Assembly (NCBI GenBank): GCA_016870595.1
Contig: VGBI01000014.1
Location: forward strand, 1 to 38,619
Length of the DNA: 38,619 nucleotides
Direction of reading: 5' to 3'
Source of the DNA: Actinomycetota bacterium
Lineage (GTDB): Bacteria > Actinomycetota > Acidimicrobiia > IMCC26256 > PALSA-555
Shown here: positions 1 to 6,754 of the stretch, piece after piece
Layout: each line of letters starts with the position of its first letter
Position numbering within the stretch: the stretch's first letter is position 1
The notes under the pieces: generated by a model
Databases searched by the model: none
What the model was told of the DNA's origin: nothing
The model's input: only the letters and a program-made list of their open reading frames with translations
Translations under genes and position numbers: made by a program

Positions 1-709
1 GCACCTCGGGGGTGGCGAGCAGCTCGCGGGCCGGGAAGATCGTGACCCCCGGGAGGTCGCGGGTCGAGCGCTGGTCGGCGACCGCGAACGCGGCGCAGCG
101 CTCGACCTCGTCGCCCCAGAGGTCGATGCGGACCGGGTGGTCGAGGGTGGAGGGGTACACGTCGACGATCGAGCCCCGCACGGCGACCTCGCCCCGGGCC
201 TCGACCTGGTACTCGCGCCGGTACCCCATCGCGACCAGCGCGTGCACGAGCTCGTCGAGGTCGACGGTGTCGCCGACCTCGACCCGGCGGGGCTCCACGT
301 CCTCGACGTGGGGGCCGAGGCGCTGCACCAGGGCCCGGACCGGGGCGACCACCACCGTGGGCGGATCACCCGACCGCAGGCGCCAGACGGTGCGGAGCCG
401 GCGGCCCATCGTCTCGACCGACGGCGACACCCGCTCGAACGGCAGGGTCTCCCACGCCGGGAACTCCTCGACCGCCTCCGGGGGCAGGAACTGGGCCAGG
501 TCGTGCACCAGGCGCTCGGCCTCGGTGCGGGTCGGCATCGCCACCAGGATCGGGCGCCGGGTCGTGGCGTGGGCCAGGCCGGCGACGAAGCAGGCCCGGG
601 CCGGGTCGGGCACCGCGACCGCCGGGTCACGGTCGATCACGGCCCGGATCGCCGCCTCCTGGGCGAGGAGCGGGGCGAGCGGGGCGAGGGGCGGCGACGG
701 GGCGGTCAA
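1..709 (-). CDS. mfd: Transcription-repair coupling factor Mfd, N-terminal part (cut by window edge)
   Basis: Translating the minus strand from 709 gives an uninterrupted 236-codon frame that runs off the left edge. Mfd is the ATP-dependent translocase that removes stalled RNA polymerase and recruits UvrA. The visible part is the UvrB-like N-terminal module: a segment rich in TRTEAERLVHDL- and EEFPAWETLPFE-like motifs, then the signature RGEVAVRGSIVDVYP around residues 176-190. The helicase motifs lie outside the window. The start is TTG at 709-707, overlapping the pth stop by 4 bases (TTGA), which suggests translational coupling; no ATG or GTG fits as well. The rplY-pth-mfd order is common in actinobacteria. 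Identification is firm; the TTG start is likely but not proven. Confidence 0.9.
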   Translation of the reverse strand, partial: MTAPSPPLAPLAPLLAQEAAIRAVIDRDPAVAVPDPARACFVAGLAHATTRRPILVAMPTRTEAERLVHDLAQFLPPEAVEEFPAWETLPFERVSPSVETMGRRLRTVWRLRSGDPPTVVVAPVRALVQRLGPHVEDVEPRRVEVGDTVDLDELVHALVAMGYRREYQVEARGEVAVRGSIVDVYPSTLDHPVRIDLWGDEVERCAAFAVADQRSTRDLPGVTIFPARELLATPEV

Positions 710-1305
710 TGGAACCGCTGCATCGCGGCGTCGACGCCGTCGGCGAGGATCGCCTCCACCGCATCGGCGGCCCGCTCGAGGGTGACGTCGATCGACCGCC
801 GCTCGGCGGCGGAGAACCGGGTCAGGACGTGATCGGCGCCCTGCTCCTTCGAACGGGGCTTGCCCACCCCGATCCGGACCCGCAGGAAGTCGTCACGGTG
901 CAGATGGGCCTTGATCGAGCGCAGGCCGTTGTGCCCGGCCAGGCCGCCGCCCGCCTTGAGCCGCAGCTCGGCGACCGGGAGGTCGAGCTCGTCGTGGACG
1001 ACGACGATCGCCGGGGCGTCCACGCCGTACCGCCGGGCGAGCGCGCCCACGGCCAGGCCCGAGTCGTTCATGTAGGTCGTGGGCACTGCGAGGGCGAGCC
1101 GCTTCCCCCCGACGCGCACCTCGTCGGCCGTCGCCCGCTCCTTGCCCGTCCGCAGGCGCGCCCCGTGACGCCGGGCGAGGATCTCCACCACGTCGACCCC
1201 GACGTTGTGGCGGGTACGGGCGTACTCGGCGCCCGGGTTCCCGAGGCCCACCACCAGCAGGTCGGCCGGCGTGCCCGTCCGCGGGCCGCCGCGACGCAGC
1301 CCCAT
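706..1305 (-). CDS. pth: Peptidyl-tRNA hydrolase
   Basis: A 199-aa cytosolic enzyme that cleaves the ester bond of peptidyl-tRNA released from stalled ribosomes. Family landmarks are all present: GLGNPG with Asn23, TRHNVG with catalytic His33, YMNDSG with Asn80, HDELDLP with Asp105 and GHNGLRS with Asn126, matching E. coli residues N10, H20, N68, D93 and N114. Length is normal. A short basic N-terminal extension (residues 1-14) precedes the core. It starts 12 bases after the rplY stop and overlaps mfd by 4 bases, so the three are probably one transcript. Confidence 0.97.
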   Translation of the reverse strand: MGLRRGGPRTGTPADLLVVGLGNPGAEYARTRHNVGVDVVEILARRHGARLRTGKERATADEVRVGGKRLALAVPTTYMNDSGLAVGALARRYGVDAPAIVVVHDELDLPVAELRLKAGGGLAGHNGLRSIKAHLHRDDFLRVRIGVGKPRSKEQGADHVLTRFSAAERRSIDVTLERAADAVEAILADGVDAAMQRFH

Positions 1306-1317
1306 CCCGGGGACTCG

Positions 1318-1980
1318 CTAGCCCTCGGCGCCGTCGGCCTCGCCGGCCTCGTTCCCGCCGGCCCCGGCACCGCCGCCGGACTCGCCGCCGTCACCCTCAC
1401 CCTCACCCTCGGCCATCTGCGCCCCCAGGCCCCGGGGCACGGTGACCATCGCGAGGAGGGCGTCGGGCTCGAGCGTGCAGGTGACGCCCGCCGGGAAGTC
1501 GAGGTCGCCGACCCGCAGCTGGCCGCCGAGGTCGAGGTGGGCGACGTCGACCTCGATCGACACCGGGATGTCCTGGGGCTTGGCCGACACCGGCACGGTG
1601 AACACCTGCTGCTCGAGCAGGCCACCCCGCCGGACGCCCTCGGGCTCACCCGAGCACACGAGGGCCACGTCGGCGGCGATGGCGACGTCGACGTCGACCC
1701 GCACGAAGTCGACGTGGACCAGGTCGCCCCGCACCGGGTGGCGCTGGACCTGGCGGGCCAGGGCGAGCTGGTCGGCCCCGTCGAGCCGCAGGGTGATGAG
1801 CGAGTTCGCGCCCCGGGCCAGGATGAGGTCCAGGTCGTGGGCCGGCACGGTCACCGCGGTGGCCTCGCCCCCGAGGCCGTAGACCACGGCGGGCAGGCGC
1901 CCGGACCGGCGGAGCCGGCCGGCCGGTCCCGAGCCCCGCTCGGTGCGGGGCTCGGCGATCACAACGACGTCGTCGGCCAT
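1318..1980 (-). CDS. rplY: 50S ribosomal protein bL25, CTC (general stress) form
   Basis: A 220-aa 5S rRNA-binding ribosomal protein of the long two-domain CTC type. Residues 1-95 form the L25 RNA-binding domain (SGRLPAVVYGLGGEA; HPVRGDLVHVDFVRV). Residues about 100-185 form the TL5-like beta domain (VFTVPVSAKPQDIPVSIEVD). The last ~30 residues are a low-complexity Gly/Glu/Ala tail, common in high-GC actinobacteria. I chose ATG 1980 because a GGAGAG Shine-Dalgarno sequence lies just upstream; the frame stays open to 2055, but that extension is the translated leader repeat and looks non-coding. A 26-bp tandem duplication covers the leader. Confidence 0.95.
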   Translation of the reverse strand: MADDVVVIAEPRTERGSGPAGRLRRSGRLPAVVYGLGGEATAVTVPAHDLDLILARGANSLITLRLDGADQLALARQVQRHPVRGDLVHVDFVRVDVDVAIAADVALVCSGEPEGVRRGGLLEQQVFTVPVSAKPQDIPVSIEVDVAHLDLGGQLRVGDLDFPAGVTCTLEPDALLAMVTVPRGLGAQMAEGEGEGDGGESGGGAGAGGNEAGEADGAEG

Positions 1981-1981
1981 G

Positions 1982-2033
1982 ACTGGGTGCTCTCCGTGAG
2001 TCGGTGCACTGGGTGCTCTCCGTGAGTCGGTGC
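1982..2033. repeat. Perfect 26-bp tandem duplication of the rplY leader and ribosome-binding site
   Basis: Positions 1982-2007 and 2008-2033 are identical 26-mers (plus strand begins ACTGGGTGCTCTCCGTGAG). On the minus strand each unit carries CACGGAGAGCACCCAGT. The rplY ribosome-binding site is therefore present twice, and only the copy nearest the gene is correctly spaced from ATG 1980. The distal copy has no start codon at a matching distance. Confidence 0.9.
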
Positions 2034-2110
2034 GGGAGCCGGGCCGAGGCGGCACCGGGCGAGCGAACGGGGGCGCACCGGGTGGCGCCGGTCCGCGAGG
2101 ACCCTTGATC

Positions 2111-3094
2111 CTAGACGTTGTCGCCGTGGAAGATCTCGCTGACGCTGGCCTCGGTGAACACCGCAGAGAGCGCCTCGGCGATGATCGGGGCGATCGAGAC
2201 GACCCGCAGGCCGTCCCACTGCTTGGCCGCCGGGATCTCGAGGGTGTTCGAGACCACGACCTCCCGGATCGGGGCGTTCTTCAGCCGGTCGACCGCCGGG
2301 CCCGACAGCACCCCGTGCGTGGCCGCCACCACGACGTCGGCGGCCCCCCGCCGGTGCAGGAGCGCGGCCGCCCCGGCGATGGTGCCCGCGGTGTCGATCA
2401 TGTCGTCGACGAGCACGCAGACCCGGCCCTCGACCTCCCCCACCACCTCGATCGCCTCGGCGACGTTCTGGGTGCCCTTGGGCCGCCGCTTGTCGATGAA
2501 GGCGAGCTCGGACTCGATCCCGACCTCGGTGAAGTGGTTCGCGTAGCGCCGGGCGAGCTTGCCGCCGCCGGCGTCGGGCGACACGACCGTCACCTCGCCG
2601 TCGATCGTCCCGGCGATGTGCGCGGCGAGCAGCGGCACGGCCGTCAGGTGGTCGACCGGGAAGTCGAAGAAGCCCTGGATCTGGCCGGTGTGGAGGTCGA
2701 CGGTCACCACCCGGTCGGCGCCCGCGATGCTGAGCAGATCGGCGAGCAGCCGGGCGGTGATGGGCTCGCGTCCCTCGGCCTTGCGGTCCTGACGGGCGTA
2801 CCCGTAGAAGGGGCACACCGCAGTGATGCGCTTCGCCGACGCACGCTTCGCCGCGTCGATCATGATCAGCTGCTCCATGATCCGGTCGTTGATCGGATCG
2901 CAGTGGCTCTGGATGACGAAGGCGTCGGCGCCGCGCACGCTCTCGCCGTAGCGGCAGTAGAGCTCGCCGTTGGCGAACGTGGACAGCATCATCTCGCCGA
3001 GCGGCTCGCCGAGGCACTCGGCGATCTCGCGCGACAACTCGAGGTTGCCGCGGCCGGCGACCAGCAGCAGACGCTTCTTCGGAACGAACTCCAT
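2111..3094 (-). CDS. prs: Ribose-phosphate pyrophosphokinase (PRPP synthase)
   Basis: A 327-aa cytosolic enzyme that makes PRPP from ribose-5-phosphate and ATP for nucleotide, His, Trp and NAD synthesis. It shows FANGELYCRYGESVRG near the N-terminus, the ATP-binding segment FYGYARQDRKAEGREPITA, the flexible-loop region IDKRRPKGTQ, and the PRPP-binding loop VLVDDMIDTAGT. Length is typical of class I Prs. Its ATG overlaps the glmU stop by one base (TGATG), the usual glmU-prs arrangement in actinobacteria. The 130 bp downstream, before rplY, hold the rplY leader duplication. Confidence 0.97.
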   Translation of the reverse strand: MEFVPKKRLLLVAGRGNLELSREIAECLGEPLGEMMLSTFANGELYCRYGESVRGADAFVIQSHCDPINDRIMEQLIMIDAAKRASAKRITAVCPFYGYARQDRKAEGREPITARLLADLLSIAGADRVVTVDLHTGQIQGFFDFPVDHLTAVPLLAAHIAGTIDGEVTVVSPDAGGGKLARRYANHFTEVGIESELAFIDKRRPKGTQNVAEAIEVVGEVEGRVCVLVDDMIDTAGTIAGAAALLHRRGAADVVVAATHGVLSGPAVDRLKNAPIREVVVSNTLEIPAAKQWDGLRVVSIAPIIAEALSAVFTEASVSEIFHGDNV

Positions 3095-4560
3095 CAGACC
3101 CCCGGCCCCCGGTCTCCCGGCTCCCCCGCCGCGTCGCGAGCTGCGTCCGCGTCTCCGTCATGGTCGCGCGCCGCGGCCCACCCTTCCACGATCCGGGCGG
3201 GCACGCCGATGGCGAGGGCCCCGGGCGGGACGTCACGCGTGACCACCGCCCCAGCCCCGGTGGTCGCCCCGTCGCCGAGCTCGACCGGGGCCACCAGCAC
3301 CGAGTTGGAGCCGGTGCGGGCGTCGGCACCGATGCGGGTGCGGTGCTTGTCGCGTCCGTCGTAGTTGGCCGTGATCGTGCCCGCCCCGACATTGGCGCCG
3401 GCGCCGACCTCGGCGTCGCCCACGTAGGCGAGGTGGGGGACCTTCGCCCCCGGCCCGACCTCGGCATTCTTGGCCTCGACGAAGCTCCCCACCCGGGCGT
3501 CGGCCCCGAGCACGGTGCCGGGCCGGAGGTGGGCGAACGGCCCCACGTGCACCCCCGCCCCGATCGTCGCCGACCGGACCACGCTCGACTCGATCACCGC
3601 ACCCGCCGCCACCGTGGCGTCGACGAGGCGGCAGTCGGGTCCGATCACCGATCCGGTCCCGACCTCGGTGCGGCCCTCGAGGATCGTCCCGGGCAGGAGG
3701 CGCACGTCGGGCGCCAGGGTCACGGACACGTCGACGTAGGTGCGGGCCGGGTCGACCATCGTCACGCCCGCCCGCATCCACGCCGCGTTCACTCGGGCCC
3801 GCAGCCGGGCTTCGGCGTCGGCGAGCTGGGCACGGTCGTTGACGCCCAGGGTCGTGCCCGGGTCGGCGGCGGGCACCGCCACGACCGAGTGCCCGGCCGC
3901 GCGCAGGACCCCGATCACGTCGGTCAGGTAGTACTCGCCCTGGGCGTTGTCGGGTCGGACCCGGCGCAGGGCGGGGGCGAGCAGACCCCGGCGGAAGCAG
4001 TAGATCGACGGGTTCACCTCGGTGACCGCGAGCTCGTCGGGCGTGGCGTCGGACTGCTCGACGATGCGGGCGACCTCCCCCCGCGCGTCGCGCACGATCC
4101 GTCCGTACCCGGTGGGGTCGGCGAGCACGGCGGTGAGCAGCGACGCCGCGGCGTCGGTGCGCCGGTGCTCGGCCACCAGCCCGCCGAGCGCCTCGGGGTC
4201 GAGGAGCGGGATGTCGGCGCTGCACACGATCACGTCGTCGTCGTCAGCGTCGGCGTCGGCGAACGCGCCCAGCGCCACGGCGGTGGCGTCACCCGTGCCG
4301 CGCGGGACGGTCTGCTCGACGAACTCGACCGGGACCGCAGGGTCCATCCCACCGGCGATCGCGATCGCGGTCTCGACCGCGTCGCCCCGGCCCCGCACCA
4401 CCACGACGCACCGCGTCGGTGCCAGGGTCGCCAGCGCGTCGAGCACGTGGAGCACCATGGCCCGGCCGCAGAGCGGGTGGAGGACCTTGGGCGTCGCCGA
4501 GCGCATCCGCGCGCCCTCGCCCGCGGCCAGGACCACTGCCGACAGGGGCCGGTGGGCCAT
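3094..4560 (-). CDS. glmU: Bifunctional UDP-GlcNAc pyrophosphorylase / GlcN-1-P acetyltransferase
   Basis: A 488-aa cytosolic enzyme catalysing the last two steps of UDP-GlcNAc synthesis, the precursor of peptidoglycan and of the amino sugars in the glycan locus at 29-38 kb. The N-terminal nucleotidyltransferase domain (1-230) begins AVVLAAGEGARMRS. The C-terminal left-handed beta-helix (250-455) contains HLRPGTVLGADARVGSFVEAKN and the acetyltransferase segment AYVGDAEVGAGANVGAGTI. The last ~35 residues are Asp/Ala-rich and variable. ATG 4560 is preferred over an upstream in-frame TTG at 4578 because GGGAGGAG lies 8 nt before it. tRNA-Gln lies immediately upstream. Confidence 0.96.
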   Translation of the reverse strand: MAHRPLSAVVLAAGEGARMRSATPKVLHPLCGRAMVLHVLDALATLAPTRCVVVVRGRGDAVETAIAIAGGMDPAVPVEFVEQTVPRGTGDATAVALGAFADADADDDDVIVCSADIPLLDPEALGGLVAEHRRTDAAASLLTAVLADPTGYGRIVRDARGEVARIVEQSDATPDELAVTEVNPSIYCFRRGLLAPALRRVRPDNAQGEYYLTDVIGVLRAAGHSVVAVPAADPGTTLGVNDRAQLADAEARLRARVNAAWMRAGVTMVDPARTYVDVSVTLAPDVRLLPGTILEGRTEVGTGSVIGPDCRLVDATVAAGAVIESSVVRSATIGAGVHVGPFAHLRPGTVLGADARVGSFVEAKNAEVGPGAKVPHLAYVGDAEVGAGANVGAGTITANYDGRDKHRTRIGADARTGSNSVLVAPVELGDGATTGAGAVVTRDVPPGALAIGVPARIVEGWAAARDHDGDADAARDAAGEPGDRGPGV

Positions 4561-4637
4561 CGGTCGCGCTCCTCCCAACTCGGGGAACCGGGAACTCGGG
4601 GATTCGGGACGGGTCCGGGGGCGATCCGACCGAGGGG

Positions 4638-4708
4638 CTCGGGGGCGAGGTTTCGAACCCCGACCTGGGACTCCAAAGGACCCCGTGCTGCCGTTACACC
4701 ACCCCCGA
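4638..4708 (-). tRNA. tRNA-Gln (anticodon TTG)
   Basis: The minus strand folds into a 71-nt cloverleaf. The acceptor stem is TCGGGGG/CCCCCGA with discriminator G, the D stem GTGT/GCAC, the anticodon loop CTTTGGA with TTG at 4676-4674, the variable loop 4 nt, and the T stem CGGGG/CCTCG around TTCGAAA. CCA is not encoded (CCC follows). TTG reads CAA, hence glutamine. The anticodon stem GGGTC/GTCCC has a T-T mismatch at 30:40. It lies between bS22 (divergent) and glmU (same strand). Confidence 0.93.
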
Positions 4709-4777
4709 AGGGTGCTCCGACCCTACCCGGCCGCCCCGGTGCCGTACCGGGAGTAGGCCGGATGGGTTGCGAGCGGC

Positions 4778-4783
4778 TACGGT
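4778..4783 (+). promoter_or_regulatory. Candidate -10 box (TACGGT) of the bS22 gene
   Basis: TACGGT ends 10 nt before the ATG at 4794. No Shine-Dalgarno sequence is present, so the transcript may be nearly leaderless. No clear -35 is visible in the GC-rich upstream DNA. Confidence 0.4.
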
Positions 4784-4793
4784 CCTCCGCGCC

Positions 4794-4895
4794 ATGGGGT
4801 CTCTCATCAAGAAGCGCCGCAAGCGCATGCGCAAGAAGAAGCACAAGAAGCTGCTGAAGAAGACCCGCTGGCAGCGTCGCCAGCAGGGCAAGTAG
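4794..4895 (+). CDS. 30S ribosomal protein bS22 (AURKAIP1/COX24-domain miniprotein)
   Basis: A 33-residue, extremely basic peptide beginning MGSLIKKRRKRMRKKKHKK and ending QRRQQGK. From memory it matches the actinobacterial AURKAIP1/COX24-domain protein seen in mycobacterial ribosome structures and named bS22 (pattern MGSxIKKRRKRMxKKKHxKLL). It binds the small subunit near the decoding region. The ATG follows a TACGGT box with no Shine-Dalgarno sequence. It is transcribed alone, between divergent tRNA-Gln and convergent ispE, and is too short for many gene callers. Confidence 0.92.
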   Translation: MGSLIKKRRKRMRKKKHKKLLKKTRWQRRQQGK

Positions 4896-4923
4896 CCGCA
4901 CGGGCCCGACCGCCCGATCGGCC

Positions 4924-4940
4924 CGGCGCCGTCGGCGCCG
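4924..4940. terminator. Possible bidirectional terminator hairpin between bS22 and ispE
   Basis: CGGCGCC-GTC-GGCGCCG forms a 7-bp GC stem with a 3-nt loop in the 68-bp gap between the convergent bS22 and ispE genes. There is no U-tract, so intrinsic termination is only a possibility. Confidence 0.4.
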
Positions 4941-4963
4941 CCCTCCTCAGCAGCCCGGGATCG

Positions 4964-5854
4964 TCAGCTTCCCAGTCGGACGCCGACGGCGTTGCTGCGC
5001 GCCCCGGCCACGGGCACCCGGAGCCGGGCCCCCACCGACTCGGCCAGGGCCCCCGGATCCACGCCCCGCTCGAGCGGCACCACGTAGGCCGACCCGCTGC
5101 CCGCCAGGATCGCCGGGCGACCGGCAGCCCGCTCGAGCGACGAGCGGAACTCCACCAGGGCGGGCTCGACCGCCTCGGCCGCGGGCTCGAGGTCGTTGGC
5201 CAGCGCCTCCACGTACCGGGCCACCGTGCCGCGGGCCTCGACCTCCCGGGTCGCCCGGGGCCCGCCCAGCTCGTCCCAGGCCCGGTACACCACCGGGGTG
5301 GCGAGCCGGAACGGCGGGAGCGCCACGAGGAAGCCCAGGCCGGGGCGCAGGGGCACCGGCTCGATCAGCTCGCCCCGACCCCGCATCCACGCCGCGCCGC
5401 CCCGGAGGCAGAAGGGGACGTCGGAGCCGAGGCCGGCGGCGACCTCGTGGAGGTCGTCGTCAGTGAGGTCGAGGTCGAGCAGCTTGCGGATCGCGACCAG
5501 GGTGGCCGCAGCGTCGGCCGAGCCGCCGCCGAGGCCGGCGCCGGCCGGGATGCGCTTGCGCAGGACCATCTGGACCCCGTGCCCCGAGCGGCCCGCGCGC
5601 AGCATCACGTCCTCCGCCGCGCGCGCGGCGAGGTTCGTCAGGCCCGACGGGGCGTGCTCGGTCTCGCCCTCCACGGTGAACGACACGCCACCGGGATGGG
5701 GCACCGCGGTGACCTCGACGACATCGCTGGGCTGGCCCAACGACACGGTGAGCGCCTCGATCTCGTGGTAGCCGTCCGGGCGCAGGCCGAGCACCCGCAG
5801 CGAGAGGGTGAGCTTGGGGTACGCGCTGGCCCGCACCCGGCCGAGGCGGTTCAC
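4964..5854 (-). CDS. ispE: 4-diphosphocytidyl-2-C-methyl-D-erythritol kinase
   Basis: A 296-aa GHMP-family kinase that phosphorylates CDP-ME in the MEP isoprenoid pathway. The GHMP ATP-binding motif is PAGAGLGGGSADAA (residues 103-116). The substrate segment LRPDGYHEI lies at 24-32, catalytic Asp145 in GLGSDVPF, and Lys14 sits where the family has its N-terminal Lys (here AYPKLTL rather than the usual PAKINL). The GTG at 5854 overlaps the rsmA stop (GTGA), so it is probably translationally coupled. The rsmA-ispE order is classic for actinobacteria. Confidence 0.95.
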   Translation of the reverse strand: MNRLGRVRASAYPKLTLSLRVLGLRPDGYHEIEALTVSLGQPSDVVEVTAVPHPGGVSFTVEGETEHAPSGLTNLAARAAEDVMLRAGRSGHGVQMVLRKRIPAGAGLGGGSADAAATLVAIRKLLDLDLTDDDLHEVAAGLGSDVPFCLRGGAAWMRGRGELIEPVPLRPGLGFLVALPPFRLATPVVYRAWDELGGPRATREVEARGTVARYVEALANDLEPAAEAVEPALVEFRSSLERAAGRPAILAGSGSAYVVPLERGVDPGALAESVGARLRVPVAGARSNAVGVRLGS

Positions 5855-6705
5855 GCCGCCTCCCGGCACACCCGGGCCCAGTCGGCCAGGGTGAGCGTCT
5901 CGGCCCGGGCCCGGGGGTCGATCCCGGCCGCGACGAGCACCGGCTCGGTCCGCACGCCCAGCGCCGGGGCGAGGGCCTGGCGCAGGGTCTTGCGCCGTTG
6001 GGCGAAGCCGGTCCGGACCAGGGCGAACAGGGCCTCGGTCGAGGGCACGTCCACGGGCGGAGCCGGCCGCCGGTCGATGCGGACGAGCGCCGAGGCCACC
6101 CCGGGGGGTGGCACGAACACGGTGGCCGCCACGCTGCCGACGATCCGGGCCTCGGCGTAGTACCCGACCTTCACCGACACCGCGCCGTAGGCCTTGGTCC
6201 CCGGCCCGGCCACGAGCCGCTCGCCGACCTCGCGCTGCACCATCACGAGGGCACGACGCATCTCGGGGAACTCCTCCAGCAGGCGCACCACCATCGGGGT
6301 GGCCACGTTGTAGGGGAGGTTGGACACGCACACCCACTCGCCGCCCGCCGTGAGCGCGCGGAAGTCGGCGGTGAGCGCATCGCCGTGCACCACCGAGACG
6401 CGCTCGGCCACGCCGGCGCCGGTGAGCACGTCGTCGAGCACGGGCAGCAGGTGCCCGTCGAGCTCGAGCGCCACCACCGACGCCCCCGACTCCGCGAGCG
6501 CGACCGTGAGCGAGCCGATGCCGGGGCCGATCTCGACCACTCGCCCGACCATCCGTCCGCCCGGGTCGGCAGGGAGGTCGGCGAGGCGCACGATCCGCCG
6601 GGCCAGGTTGGGGTCGGCGAGGAAGTGCTGGCCCAGGGCCCGGCTCGGCCGGCAGCCGTGGCGGGCGAGCAGGTCGCGGATCGACCCGGGGGTCAGGGGC
6701 ACCAT
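5851..6705 (-). CDS. rsmA: 16S rRNA (adenine1518-N6/adenine1519-N6)-dimethyltransferase
   Basis: A 284-aa KsgA/RsmA SAM-dependent enzyme that dimethylates the two adenines of 16S helix 45 late in 30S assembly. Landmarks: LGQHFLADPN at 24-33, SAM motif I EIGPGIGSLT at 58-67, acidic Glu81 at the end of beta 2, and catalytic motif NLPYN at 129-133. The C-terminal helical domain includes GFAQRRKTLRQAL. The ATG at 6705 follows a TAGGTT box by 9 nt and lies only 49 bp after rpfB, so it may have its own promoter as well as read-through. Confidence 0.96.
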   Translation of the reverse strand: MVPLTPGSIRDLLARHGCRPSRALGQHFLADPNLARRIVRLADLPADPGGRMVGRVVEIGPGIGSLTVALAESGASVVALELDGHLLPVLDDVLTGAGVAERVSVVHGDALTADFRALTAGGEWVCVSNLPYNVATPMVVRLLEEFPEMRRALVMVQREVGERLVAGPGTKAYGAVSVKVGYYAEARIVGSVAATVFVPPPGVASALVRIDRRPAPPVDVPSTEALFALVRTGFAQRRKTLRQALAPALGVRTEPVLVAAGIDPRARAETLTLADWARVCREAA

Positions 6706-6714
6706 GGGGCGCCG

Positions 6715-6720
6715 AACCTA
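6715..6720 (-). promoter_or_regulatory. Candidate -10 box (TAGGTT) upstream of rsmA
   Basis: On the minus strand TAGGTT ends 9 nt before the rsmA ATG, with no Shine-Dalgarno sequence between. The spacing fits a near-leaderless start. Confidence 0.35.
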
Positions 6721-6754
6721 GCGGTCACCGGCCCGGGACCCGGTGCGGACGGGC

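Noticed and set aside
709-2025. Open plus-strand frame opposite pth and rplY
   Set aside because: It is antisense to two recognised genes, has no domain, and is explained by high GC at third positions.
4576-4578. TTG as an earlier glmU start
   Set aside because: ATG 4560 has a strong GGGAGGAG ribosome-binding site and matches the family N-terminus.
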